Origin: Streptomyces sp. NBC_01549
GTDB taxonomy: Bacteria > Actinomycetota > Actinomycetes > Streptomycetales > Streptomycetaceae
DNA: 64,000 bases
Reading direction: 5' to 3'
NCBI RefSeq assembly: GCF_026339955.1
Contig: NZ_JAPEPW010000002.1
Span: 1,922,001 to 1,986,000, forward strand
The first letter of the stretch is position 1. Every line of letters begins with the position of its first letter. The position numbers and the translations under genes are program-made. The notes under the pieces were generated by a model. The model ran no database searches. It worked only from the letters and a program-made list of their open reading frames with translations, and was not told the origin of the DNA. Below, piece after piece: positions 1 through 8,207 of the stretch.

Positions 1-261
1 ATGACGGCGGACTACTTCGGCGAGAACAACAACGCGTCCAACTACGGAATGGTCTACAGCTCGAAGCTGATCTCGGGCCTTGTGGGCTCGGGCATGGGCG
101 CGGTCGTCGTCGGCGCGTGGGACTACCACGGAGCCTTCGTCCTCGCGGGCTCCATCGGCCTCGCCTCCGCCGTGCTGGCGCTGTTCCTCAAATCACCGGG
201 CCGGCCGAAAGCCCGGAGCATCGTCCCCAACCCGCAACCGCTCGGCGAGGAGATGGCGTGA
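1..261 (+). CDS. OFA-family MFS transporter, C-terminal part only (5' end outside window)
   Basis: Only the last 86 residues are present; the ATG at base 1 is an internal methionine and not a credible start. The piece holds the loop DYFGENNNASNYG, two membrane segments (about residues 22-42 and 44-64) and a hydrophilic tail. It matches the C-terminus of the next gene almost residue for residue (DYFGENYNATNYG, KLISGL), so the two are tandem paralogues of the oxalate/formate antiporter (OFA) group of major facilitator transporters, which exchange small carboxylates across the cytoplasmic membrane. One base separates its TGA from the next ATG, so they are co-transcribed. The substrate cannot be read from this piece. 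Confidence 0.8.
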   Translation: MTADYFGENNNASNYGMVYSSKLISGLVGSGMGAVVVGAWDYHGAFVLAGSIGLASAVLALFLKSPGRPKARSIVPNPQPLGEEMA

Positions 262-262
262 C

Positions 263-1666
263 ATGACGACAGAACCCATCGCCACCCAGGGCGCGTCGGC
301 CTCAGCCGACGCCTCGAACCGCTCGTACCGCGAAGTCACCGACACCCGGGGCCGTGTCTACCGGATCGGTGAGTCCGACCGGGACATCCTGGGCCACTCC
401 CGGAAGTTCATGGTGTATCTGCCGTGGATCGCCATGATGGCCATCAGCGTCTTCGAATACGCGTATGGCTCGGCCGAGGACACCCTGTCCCACGCCCATG
501 GCTGGACCCAGAGCAACACCTTCTGGATATTGAGCGTCTGGGTCTTCTTCCAGGCCGGCATAGCCTTCCCGGCGGGCTGGCTGCGGGAGCGGGGCATCCT
601 CACCGCCCGAAGGGCCATGTACGTCGGCGCGGTCATGTGTGTGATCGGCTTCCTGGCCCTCTCGCACCTGAGCAACGTGCTCCTGGCCATCCTGGGCTTC
701 GGTGTCATCGGCGGTCTCGGCTCCGGCCTGGTGTACGCGACCTGCATCAACATGGTCGGCAAGTGGTTCCCCGAACGCCGGGGCGCGCGGACCGGATTCG
801 TCAACGGCGGATTCGCGTACGGCTCGCTGCCGTTCATCTTCATCTTCAACTACGCGTTCGACACCGGGAACTACCACCGTGTCCTGGACCTCATCGGCTG
901 CTACGTGATGATCGTCGTGCTGTCCTGCGCGTTCTTCTTCAAGGACCCGCCCAAGAACTGGTGGCCCGCGGACATCGACCCGCTGACGTACGGCGGCAAC
1001 AGCAAGACTTCCGCCGCCCTCGCCAAGAACCCTCCCGCGGTGAAGCAGTACACGCCCAAGGAGGCCATCAGGACGGGTGTGCTGCCCCTGATGTGGATCA
1101 CGCTGGTCATGACAGCGGGCGTGTCGATCTTCGGGATCTCCTTCCAGGTCGACTTCGCCAAGGAGGTGGGCTTCGGACCGCTGGTGGCGGCGTCCTCCAT
1201 GGGCATCATGGCCGTCATCAACGGCATCGGGCGGGCCGTGGTGGGCTGGCTGTCCGACACCTGGGGCCGCAAACTGACCCTGGTGTTCGTCATCGTCGTG
1301 CTGGGGCTCGCGCAGTTCGGCGTGATCTGGGCCGGGAACATCAAGAGCGAGTGGTTGTTCCTGTTCTTCGCTTTCCTCTCCGGATTCGGCGGCGGCGCGT
1401 TCTACCCGATGTTCGCGGCACTGACCCCGGACTACTTCGGCGAGAACTACAACGCCACCAACTACGGCCTGGTGTACAGCGGCAAGCTGATCAGCGGCCT
1501 GTTCGGCGGCGGTCTCGGCTCGATGGTGGTCGCGGCCTGGGGATACAACGGCGCCTACGCACTGGCCGGCGGTATCTCGATGCTGGCGGCGGCGATCGCG
1601 TTGCTGCTGAAGCAGCCCGGGCGCGAGGGCGAGGTGCTCACTCCCCAGCCGCAGCCCGCGGGCTGA
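263..1666 (+). CDS. OFA-family MFS transporter
   Basis: 467 residues with a roughly 40-residue cytosolic N-terminus and about 12 membrane segments. The MFS loop motif appears as LSDTWGRK in the second half, and a glycine-rich helix (GLGSGLVYATC) followed by KWFPERRG is typical of the OFA (oxalate/formate antiporter) branch. The reading frame stays open further upstream, but the ATG chosen here follows AGGAG at 248-252 and begins just after the stop of the preceding paralogue. No gene for oxalate decarboxylation or formate activation lies next to it, so the substrate (oxalate, formate or another carboxylate) is inference. Unlike the second OFA gene in this window, no small-subunit gene follows it. 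Confidence 0.85.
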   Translation: MTTEPIATQGASASADASNRSYREVTDTRGRVYRIGESDRDILGHSRKFMVYLPWIAMMAISVFEYAYGSAEDTLSHAHGWTQSNTFWILSVWVFFQAGIAFPAGWLRERGILTARRAMYVGAVMCVIGFLALSHLSNVLLAILGFGVIGGLGSGLVYATCINMVGKWFPERRGARTGFVNGGFAYGSLPFIFIFNYAFDTGNYHRVLDLIGCYVMIVVLSCAFFFKDPPKNWWPADIDPLTYGGNSKTSAALAKNPPAVKQYTPKEAIRTGVLPLMWITLVMTAGVSIFGISFQVDFAKEVGFGPLVAASSMGIMAVINGIGRAVVGWLSDTWGRKLTLVFVIVVLGLAQFGVIWAGNIKSEWLFLFFAFLSGFGGGAFYPMFAALTPDYFGENYNATNYGLVYSGKLISGLFGGGLGSMVVAAWGYNGAYALAGGISMLAAAIALLLKQPGREGEVLTPQPQPAG

Positions 1667-1728
1667 GAGGTCCCCTGGCCAACGGGTTGAAAGGTCTCTT
1701 ACCGACACTGAGCACGGAGCACAGAATC

Positions 1729-1770
1729 GGGCGGCCCTCCCCACGTGGCGCGTTGTGGGGAGGGCCGCCC
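1729..1770. terminator. Perfect 16-bp hairpin between convergent genes
   Basis: Arms 1729-1744 and 1755-1770 are perfect reverse complements (GGGCGGCCCTCCCCAC / its complement) around a 10-base loop. It lies between the stop of the plus-strand transporter and the stop of the minus-strand TIM-barrel gene, so it can terminate both. There is no T-tract, as is common for Streptomyces terminators. Confidence 0.85.
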
Positions 1771-1793
1771 GGTGCAGGTGCACTCCCGCGATG

Positions 1794-2960
1794 CTAGTGA
1801 CACCGCTTGCGGAGGGCCGCGAGGTTGTCGTAGCCGATCTTCGCGTGCGTGAGTGACTGCCCGGGGTCCGTGGCGCTCGGGGCGTTGTCCTGCTCGACCA
1901 TCGGGTTGTGGTAGTTCCGGGCGCCGACGCGCGAGAAGAACGTGGTGTAGTCGATGACGCCGGTGCCGAACGGCACCATGTCGTAGCCCATGCCGTTCGT
2001 CGTGTTCACGACGCCGTCCTTGGCGTGGAAGAGCGGGTAACGCTTGTTGTTGCGGACGACGAGCCCGGCGGGATCGAACACCTTCTCCCGGGTGGCGCCG
2101 TCGTGGGCCGTGTACGTGTGGAACTTGTACTGGGCCACGTGCGCCCAGAAGATGTCCATCTCCAGCCAGACCACCTTCGGGTCGGTGTTCTTCAGGAAGT
2201 ACTCCAACTTGCGGATGCCGGAGCTGCGGGTCGGGTTGCCCTGGGCGTCCAGCGGGCCCCCGTCGAGCAGGAAGCCGTACGCCGCGTCGTGGTTGTGGGT
2301 GTACAGCTTGATGCCCTCGCGGCGGGCGATCTCGCCGAGCGCGTTCCACTTGTCGGCGGCCACGTCCCAGTCGGCGCGGTAGGCGCTGCCGGTGGGGTCG
2401 CCACCGGTGCCCATGTGCGCCATGCCGAGGATGTTGGCGATCTCCAGGTGCTTCTTGAAGGTGTCCAGGTCGGCCACGGTGAAGGGCCAGGACGAGGGTA
2501 TGAAGCCGTGGTTGCCCTGCGCCCGCAGCCCGTACTCGTCGAGCCAGGAACGCAGCAGCTTGGCGCCCTGCACGGACTCCAGGTTCGCGCCGCCCTGAGC
2601 GTTGGCGTGCTGGCCGTATCCGGCGAACTCCACCTGCCGGTAGCCGAAGCGCGAGAGCTGCTTGAAGACCTCGCGGAAACCGGAGGGCAGGTCGGTGGCG
2701 AGCGGGTCGCGGCCCGTGGCGTCCCGGACGGTGTAGAGGATGATGCCGCGCTTGTTCGCGGGGACGAGGACGTCACCGCCGTGGTCGTGGCCGTGGCCTC
2801 TGTCCCGGTCCTGGGCCAGGGCTGGTGAGGCGCCGAGGACGGGTGCGGCGATCGCCGCGGTCGCGACGGCGGTGCAGGTGCTGAGGAAACGGCGGCGGTT
2901 GATGCCGAGAGTGCGGCGCAGGGCGTCGCCGGCGGGGGATTCGTCGTTGAACGCGGTCAC
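1794..2960 (-). CDS. Secreted (Tat) sugar phosphate isomerase/epimerase-like TIM-barrel protein
   Basis: 388 residues from the GTG start, which follows AAAGAGAG at a suitable distance; an in-frame extension of 40 residues upstream has no such support. The N-terminus carries a twin-arginine signal, RRRFLST, followed by an alanine-rich stretch ending ALAQ near residue 50, so the protein is exported folded. The mature part is an AP-endonuclease-2-type TIM barrel: VEFAGYG, YTHNHDAAYG, VWLEMDIFW and LFHAKDG carry the His/Glu/Asp/Lys residues expected around the metal site. Family members isomerise or epimerise sugars, or eliminate 3-keto-sugars. It stands alone downstream of the ebo-type operon, 156 bases away. 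Substrate unknown. Confidence 0.8.
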   Translation of the reverse strand: MTAFNDESPAGDALRRTLGINRRRFLSTCTAVATAAIAAPVLGASPALAQDRDRGHGHDHGGDVLVPANKRGIILYTVRDATGRDPLATDLPSGFREVFKQLSRFGYRQVEFAGYGQHANAQGGANLESVQGAKLLRSWLDEYGLRAQGNHGFIPSSWPFTVADLDTFKKHLEIANILGMAHMGTGGDPTGSAYRADWDVAADKWNALGEIARREGIKLYTHNHDAAYGFLLDGGPLDAQGNPTRSSGIRKLEYFLKNTDPKVVWLEMDIFWAHVAQYKFHTYTAHDGATREKVFDPAGLVVRNNKRYPLFHAKDGVVNTTNGMGYDMVPFGTGVIDYTTFFSRVGARNYHNPMVEQDNAPSATDPGQSLTHAKIGYDNLAALRKRCH

Positions 2961-3116
2961 GGTTTCTCTCTTTCGGATCGGTGTACGGCGGTGTCGGGTG
3001 CCCGGCGGTCTGCTGCTCGTGCGCAGGTCAGAGGCGTGCGAAGCGTTCGCCGGACGCGTTGTCAGTGGCGCGTGCTTCACTTTCTGTAGTTGCTCGTCAC
3101 GCCTTGTCAGGTCTCG

Positions 3117-4517
3117 TCAGGTGAGGCCGGCCAGGTCGAGCAGCAGGGATTTCACTTCGGTGGCCGCGACGCGGCCGGGAGCGGTGTGGGGGGTGGAGCA
3201 GATGAGGAGCGGACCTTCGTCGTCGCTCGTGGGAAGGCGCCCGTGGCTGCCGCGAATAGGTGAGGGATCCAGCGGCACGACCGCCATGCGGTAGCGCAGG
3301 CCGAGCTTCTTGCGGGCCAGTGCCGTGGCCGCCTTCACCTTGACGTAGGGGTCGAGGGGATCCATGAAGAGTTCGACCGGGTCGTAGCCGGGTTTGCGGT
3401 GGATCTCGACGAGCTGCGCGAAGTCGGGCACGCGGGCGTCGTCGAGCCAGTAGTAATACGTGAACCAGGCGTCCGGCTCCGCGACGGCGACAAGTTCGCC
3501 GGAACGCGGATGGTCGAGGTGGTGGGTCTTCTTGCCCTCGTCGTCGAGCAGCCGCTCGATGCCGGGCAGGTCGGCGAGGGCTGCCTTGGTGGCCTCCAGG
3601 TCCTCGGGGCGGCGCACGTAGACATGGGCGATCTGGTGGTCGGCGACCGCGAAGGCTCGGGACGCCATCGGGTCGAGGTACTCCATGCCGTCCTGCGTGT
3701 GCACTTCGAGGAGTCCGGCGCGGCGCAGAGCGCGGTTGATGTCGACGGGGCGGTCCACGCGGGTGATGCCGTACTCGGAGAGCGCGACGACGGTGCGGCC
3801 TTCCGTCTTCGCGTCGTCGAGGAGGGGAGCCATGGCCGCGTCGAGGTCCGCGGCCGCCTGGAGGGAGCGCGGGTCGTCGGGGCCGAAGCGCTGGAGGTCG
3901 TAGTCGAGGTGAGGGAGGTAGCAGAGGGTCAGGTCCGGTCGGCGGGTGCGGTTGATGTGGCGGGTCGCGTCGATGATCCAGCGGCTGGAGACGAGGTCGG
4001 CGCCCGGACCCCAGAAGTGGAACAGGGGGAACGTGCCGAATTTCTCGGTGAGTTCGTCGTGCAGGGCCGGGGGCCTGGTGTAGCAGTCGGGTTCCTTGCG
4101 GCCGTCGGCGTAGTAGACGGGACGGGGAGTGACGGTGATGTCGGTGTCGGCGCCCATGGCGTACCACCAGCAGATATTGGCGACCGTGTAGCCGGGGTGC
4201 GCGCGCCGGGCGGCGTCCCACAGCTTGTCGCCGGACACCAGACCGTTGTGCTGCCGCCACAGCAGTACGTCGCCCAGTTCGCGGAAGTACCAGCCGTTGC
4301 CGACGATGCCGTGCTCGGACGGGTGGGTGCCGGTGAGGAAGGTGGACTGGGCGGCGCAGGTGACGGCGGGCAGGACGGTGCCGAGCGGGGCGCGGAAGCC
4401 GGACTGGCCGAGGGCCTGGAGATGGGGCATGTGGCCGAGGAGACGGGGGGTGAGTCCGACGACGTCCAGGACGAGGAGAGGAGTGGGGCGGGCCGGCTCC
4501 TGTGGTGGTGGGGTCAC
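3117..4517 (-). CDS. eboF: EboF-like alkaline phosphatase/nucleotide pyrophosphatase family protein
   Basis: 466 residues. The GTG start overlaps the TGA of the upstream EboE gene (GTGA) and follows AAGGAG five bases away. The fold is that of type I phosphodiesterase/nucleotide pyrophosphatases: LVLDVVG (first metal Asp), AQSTFLTGTHPSEHG (nucleophile region), YLPHLDYDLQRFGP (second metal residues). The usual SDHG metal motif reads SEYG, so the metal site is altered or uses other ligands. It is the last gene of a seven-gene operon with EboE, EboB, EboA and EboC homologues. In cyanobacteria the ebo genes are needed to move a scytonemin precursor to the periplasm; the biochemical step of this member is not settled. 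Confidence 0.8.
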   Translation of the reverse strand: MTPPPQEPARPTPLLVLDVVGLTPRLLGHMPHLQALGQSGFRAPLGTVLPAVTCAAQSTFLTGTHPSEHGIVGNGWYFRELGDVLLWRQHNGLVSGDKLWDAARRAHPGYTVANICWWYAMGADTDITVTPRPVYYADGRKEPDCYTRPPALHDELTEKFGTFPLFHFWGPGADLVSSRWIIDATRHINRTRRPDLTLCYLPHLDYDLQRFGPDDPRSLQAAADLDAAMAPLLDDAKTEGRTVVALSEYGITRVDRPVDINRALRRAGLLEVHTQDGMEYLDPMASRAFAVADHQIAHVYVRRPEDLEATKAALADLPGIERLLDDEGKKTHHLDHPRSGELVAVAEPDAWFTYYYWLDDARVPDFAQLVEIHRKPGYDPVELFMDPLDPYVKVKAATALARKKLGLRYRMAVVPLDPSPIRGSHGRLPTSDDEGPLLICSTPHTAPGRVAATEVKSLLLDLAGLT

Positions 4518-5683
4518 GGCAGCTCCTTGAGGCCGAGGTCCGTCAACAGGTCCCGGGCGAGGGTGAGTTCGGCGGCGATGCCGTCGGCGAGCTGGGCACG
4601 GGCACGGGGGCGCAGATCCGGCGGGAGGGCCTGCCAGGTGTAGGTCTCGACCTCCAGGTGGCGGGTGAGGGGGTCCGGGCCGCCGACAAGGCGGGTCAGT
4701 GCGGCCCGCAGGACGGGGAATGTGGAGGTGAGGGGCGCGGCGGGGGCCGCGTGCAGCGGGACGTGGAAGTGGGCGCGCCACGGGGAGGCGTCGGGCAGGG
4801 CGTCACCGGCGAGGGCCTCGCCGAGGTCGTCGGTGCCGCGCAGGCCCGCGGCGGTGCGGGTGCGGGTCTGGTGCAGGAAGCGGGGTTCGTCGAAGGCGGC
4901 GAGGGCCGTACGGACTTCGGGGAGATGGGGGTGTTCAGCGTGCAGGGCGGCTGAGAGCTGGGATTTGACGATGGGGACGCGGGCCTGTGTGAGCGCGTCC
5001 AGGGCGGTGCGCGGGTCTTCGAAGGAGGTGGCGAGATGGCAGGTGTCGACGCAGATGCCGATGCGGTCGTGACCGATCGCGGTGAGTGGGGCGAGGGCGT
5101 CGCGGGTGGTCTCGACGGTGCAGCCGGGTTCCGGTTCCAGGCCGATGCGCAGGGAGCGGCCGGTGAGTTCGTGGAGGGCGTCGAGGCGTTCGGCGAGCGT
5201 GGTCAGAGCGGTGTGCGCTGCCGTCGCCCGCTCCTGGCCGTAGGCGGTGCGCCAGGCGAGCGGCAGGGTGGAGATGCTGCCCTCGGTGACGTCGTCGGGC
5301 AGGAGCTGGGCGAGGACTCGGGCCAGGTCGGTGGTGTGGGCGAGCCGTCTGGGGTCGGCCCAGTCCGGCTGGTAGACGCGGTACTTGACCTCTTCGGCGC
5401 CGAAGCCTTCGTAGGGGAAGCCGTTGAGGGTGACCACTTCGAGGCCGCGGCGTTCGAGTTCGGTGCGCAGGCCACGCAGGGCGAAGGGGTCGGTGACGAG
5501 GGCGTGGGCGGCGTCCTTGGCCAGCCACAGGCCGATGCCGAGCCGGTCGCGGCCGAGCCGACGGCGGACGGGTTCGCAGTGGTCTCGGAGTTGGGCGAGG
5601 ACGCCGTCGAGGGTCTCGGCCGGGTGGACGTTGGTGCAATAGGCGAGGTGGACGGTGGAGCCGTCGGGATGGCGGAAGCGCAT
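4514..5683 (-). CDS. eboE: Metabolite traffic protein EboE (xylose-isomerase-like TIM barrel)
   Basis: 389 residues starting MRFRHPDG, then LAYCTNVHPAETLDGV, the opening typical of EboE proteins. The barrel carries GLEPEPGCTVE and ICVDTCHLATSFEDP, metal-site motifs of the xylose-isomerase-like superfamily, and KSQLSAAL near the C-terminus. It is predicted cytosolic, without signal peptide. The start lies three bases from the EboB stop and the stop overlaps the EboF start, so translation is coupled. Role inferred from the ebo cluster: conversion or handling of a sugar- or cyclitol-derived intermediate before export. The actual substrate is unknown. Confidence 0.85.
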   Translation of the reverse strand: MRFRHPDGSTVHLAYCTNVHPAETLDGVLAQLRDHCEPVRRRLGRDRLGIGLWLAKDAAHALVTDPFALRGLRTELERRGLEVVTLNGFPYEGFGAEEVKYRVYQPDWADPRRLAHTTDLARVLAQLLPDDVTEGSISTLPLAWRTAYGQERATAAHTALTTLAERLDALHELTGRSLRIGLEPEPGCTVETTRDALAPLTAIGHDRIGICVDTCHLATSFEDPRTALDALTQARVPIVKSQLSAALHAEHPHLPEVRTALAAFDEPRFLHQTRTRTAAGLRGTDDLGEALAGDALPDASPWRAHFHVPLHAAPAAPLTSTFPVLRAALTRLVGGPDPLTRHLEVETYTWQALPPDLRPRARAQLADGIAAELTLARDLLTDLGLKELP

Positions 5684-5686
5684 CGC

Positions 5687-6535
5687 TCACTCCCCGCCGC
5701 GGAGGATGGAGTTGCCTGCGTGGGTGATGTCGGGGGTGGTGACGTCGAGGTTCAGCCGTCCGCTGAGGCCGTAGAAGGCGAGGGGGTTGCGCCACAGCAC
5801 TTGGTCGACGTCGTCGTCGGTGAACCCGGTGGCCAGCAGGGCGTCGGCGACGCGGCGGGTCTTGAGGGGGTCGCTTCTGCCCCAGTCCGCGGCCGAGTTG
5901 ACGAGTACCTGCTCCGGCCCGTACTCCCTCAGGACGGCGACCATGCGTTCCTCGTCCATCTTGGTGTCGGGGTAGACGGAGAAGCCCAGCCAGCAGCCGC
6001 TGTCCTTGGCCTCCTTGACGGTGTTCTCGTTGAGGTGGTCGACCAGGACGCGGTCCGGAGAGAGGGCGGACTCCCGGACGACGTCGAGGGTGCGGCGCAG
6101 GCCAGCCTGCTTGTCGCGGTGCGGGGTGTGGACGAGCGCGGGGAGCTCGTGGTCGGCGGCGAGTTGCAGCTGGGCGGCGAGGGCGGTGTCCTCGGCGGGG
6201 GTCATCGAGTCGTAGCCGATCTCGCCCACGGCCACGACCTGGTCCTTGACGAGATAGCGGGGCAGTTCGTCGAGGACGGGGACGCAGCGGGGGTCGTTCG
6301 CCTCCTTGGGGTTGAGGGCGAGCGCGCAGTGGTGGGCGATGCCGTACTGGGCGGCGCGGAAGGGTTCCCAGCCGAGAAGGGAGTCGAAGTAGTCGAGGAA
6401 GGAGGCGACCGAGGTGCGGGGCTGGCCGAGCCAGAAGGAGGGCTCGACGAGGGCGCGGACACCGGCGGTGTACATGGCCTCGTAGTCGTCGGTGGTTCGT
6501 GACGTCATGTGGATGTGGGGGTCGAAGATGCGCAT
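5687..6535 (-). CDS. eboB: EboB-like TatD-family metal-dependent hydrolase
   Basis: 282 residues. The ATG shares one base with the EboA stop (TGATG) and follows AAGGAG. The complete amidohydrolase metal site is visible: FDPHIHM (HxH), VGEIGYDS (Glu), LVHTPHRDK (His), VLVDHLNEN (His) and NSAADWGRSDP (Asp). TatD relatives hydrolyse phosphodiester or amide/ester bonds with two divalent metals. The protein is cytosolic and sits in the middle of the ebo-type operon between EboA and EboE. The exact reaction in any ebo pathway is not known. Confidence 0.85.
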   Translation of the reverse strand: MRIFDPHIHMTSRTTDDYEAMYTAGVRALVEPSFWLGQPRTSVASFLDYFDSLLGWEPFRAAQYGIAHHCALALNPKEANDPRCVPVLDELPRYLVKDQVVAVGEIGYDSMTPAEDTALAAQLQLAADHELPALVHTPHRDKQAGLRRTLDVVRESALSPDRVLVDHLNENTVKEAKDSGCWLGFSVYPDTKMDEERMVAVLREYGPEQVLVNSAADWGRSDPLKTRRVADALLATGFTDDDVDQVLWRNPLAFYGLSGRLNLDVTTPDITHAGNSILRGGE

Positions 6536-7239
6536 CAGGACTCCTTGCGGGCTGTGCGGGAGCCGCCGCACGGGCCGGCGGGGGCGGCGGTGGGCTCGGT
6601 CAGTGCCAGGACGCGGTACAGGTCCTCGGGGACGGGACGGTCCGCGGCGGTGCGTTCGCGCGCGTAGTCGCCGAGCATCCGGGCGAGTTCGGCGTCCGCG
6701 TGGGCGCGCGGCGCGAGGTCGGCCACGACGTCCACGGGTACGCCGGTGAACAGGCATTTGAGGACGGCGTGCCGCCAGGTGTGGGCGTCCAGGTGGCGGG
6801 CGGCGTAGGGGCCGAGGGCGGCGGCGACGAGCCGGGTGTCGTTGGTACGCAGGGCGTCCTCGACGAGGGGCAGTGCGTCGGGGCCGGGCACGAGGTGGGG
6901 CAGGGCGTGCAGGACGGCCCGGCGTTCGGCGGCCGTGCCCTGCCGGTAGACGCGGGCGAGTGCGTCCGGGTCGGCGCGGGCGGCGTGCAGGAGGAGCACG
7001 CGGGCGGCGTCGGCGTGCTCGGGACCGCAGCGGCGGCCAGCCTCGGCGATGCGCAACTCCCAGATGGAGATGGGTCCGTGGGTGCCGGGGTGGTCGGCGG
7101 CCTCGTCGAGGGCCTGGTCCAGCCAGGCGCGGGCGGTGGGCGCGAGGGAGGTGTTCAGGCGGGCGTGCAGGGCGGCGAGGGCGGGTTCGGCCGGGTGGCT
7201 CGCCGTGCTGCCGTGAGGTGCGTGTGGGTGGTGGTTCAC
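6535..7239 (-). CDS. eboA: EboA domain protein
   Basis: 234 residues, almost wholly alpha-helical and rich in Ala/Arg/Leu, with WRHAVLKCLFTGVPV and the R-rich helical pairs typical of EboA. The GTG start overlaps the upstream TIM-barrel stop (GTGA) and is preceded by GAAGGGAG; a longer frame upstream lies inside that gene. No catalytic motif, signal peptide or membrane segment is evident. EboA proteins are annotated as metabolite-traffic proteins because of the cyanobacterial knock-out phenotype; they may act as scaffold or binding protein. Identification rests on family resemblance and on the neighbours EboB, EboC and EboE. Confidence 0.75.
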   Translation of the reverse strand: MNHHPHAPHGSTASHPAEPALAALHARLNTSLAPTARAWLDQALDEAADHPGTHGPISIWELRIAEAGRRCGPEHADAARVLLLHAARADPDALARVYRQGTAAERRAVLHALPHLVPGPDALPLVEDALRTNDTRLVAAALGPYAARHLDAHTWRHAVLKCLFTGVPVDVVADLAPRAHADAELARMLGDYARERTAADRPVPEDLYRVLALTEPTAAPAGPCGGSRTARKES

Positions 7240-8207
7240 GGGGTGCTCCCTTCGGCGCCGTCGGGGATCGCCCGGGCCGCGCGGTGGAGGAACGGGAGGG
7301 ACTGTGCGGCGAAGTGGGGGCCCGCGTGGGAGTGGCGGGGCAGTTCGACGACGGTCAGCGCCTGGTAGCCGGTGGCGGCCAGGGCTTCGAGTACGGGCGG
7401 GAAGTCGATCTCCCCGTCCCCGAACGGGAGGTGTTCGTGGTGGCCGCGGCGCATGTCCTCGATCTGGACGTGCCGCAGCAAGGGCGCGGCGGCGCGGACG
7501 CAGTCGGCGGGCGGCAGGGGCTCCAGGCACTGGCAGTGGCCGATGTCGAGGGTGAGGCCGAGAGCGGGCGGGTCGCCGAGGAGACGGCGGAGGTGGTGGA
7601 AGTCGGCGAGGGTGGCGAGGAGATGGCCGGGTTCGGGTTCGACGGCGAGCGGGATGCCGGCGTGGGTGGCCGCGTCCAGCACGGGGGTGAGTGCCTCGGC
7701 GAGGTGCTTCCAGGCGATGTCCTCGGCCGGGTTGGCCGTGGCGGCCGGGTTGGCTGCCTCGGCCGTGTTGGGTGGGTTGGCCGTCGCGGCCATATCGGCC
7801 GGGAGTACCCCGCTGAAGCAGTGGACGGCGTGGGCGCCGAGGTCGGCGGCGATCCGGACGGCGCGGATGAGCAGGTCGACGCGGCGGGCCCGGTCGGCCG
7901 GGTCCGGGTCGAGGAGCGAGGGGCCGTGCTTGCGGCGCGGATCGAGGACATAGCGGGCGCCGGTTTCCACGGTGACGCCGAGACCGAGGGTGTCCAGTCT
8001 CCGGGCCACCTTCCGGGTGCGGGCGGCGAGGTCCGGGGCCAGGGGGTCCAGGTGCATGTGGTCGAGGGTCAGGCCGACGCCGTCGTAGCCGAGGTCCGCG
8101 AGGAGTGCGAGGGCGTCGTCGAGGCGGAGGTCGGCGAGGCCGTTGGTGCCGTAGCCGAAGCGGAGGGGGTGGGGGCCGGGGTTCGTGGGCCGGGGTGTTG
8201 TGGTCAT
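7236..8207 (-). CDS. Sugar phosphate isomerase/epimerase of the ebo-type operon
   Basis: 323 residues; the ATG overlaps the EboC stop (ATGA). TIM-barrel motifs are LRFGYGTNGLADL at the start, LAVEPEPGHLL (metal Glu), LTLDIGHCQCL (Asp/His) and VQIEDMRRGHHEHLPFG near the end, the AP-endonuclease-2/xylose-isomerase-like pattern. It is a second TIM barrel in the operon next to EboE. About residues 140-163 form a low-complexity insert built from repeated Ala-Asn-Pro units (see the separate repeat entry), which may be a surface loop. Likely acts on a sugar or inositol derivative given the adjacent inositol-phosphate-synthase-like gene; that is inference. Confidence 0.8.
   Translation of the reverse strand: MTTTPRPTNPGPHPLRFGYGTNGLADLRLDDALALLADLGYDGVGLTLDHMHLDPLAPDLAARTRKVARRLDTLGLGVTVETGARYVLDPRRKHGPSLLDPDPADRARRVDLLIRAVRIAADLGAHAVHCFSGVLPADMAATANPPNTAEAANPAATANPAEDIAWKHLAEALTPVLDAATHAGIPLAVEPEPGHLLATLADFHHLRRLLGDPPALGLTLDIGHCQCLEPLPPADCVRAAAPLLRHVQIEDMRRGHHEHLPFGDGEIDFPPVLEALAATGYQALTVVELPRHSHAGPHFAAQSLPFLHRAARAIPDGAEGSTP
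7727..7798. repeat. Degenerate GC-rich repeat inside the ebo isomerase gene
   Basis: Several imperfect copies of a GGCCG(T/G)(G)TTGGC-type unit follow one another in frame, encoding Ala-Thr-Ala-Asn-Pro-like repeats. The insert keeps the reading frame and lies between barrel strands, so it looks like slippage expansion in a loop. Confidence 0.6.

Noticed and set aside
1..261. A complete 86-residue gene starting at base 1
   Set aside because: The sequence aligns with the last part of a 12-helix transporter; the gene must begin left of the window.
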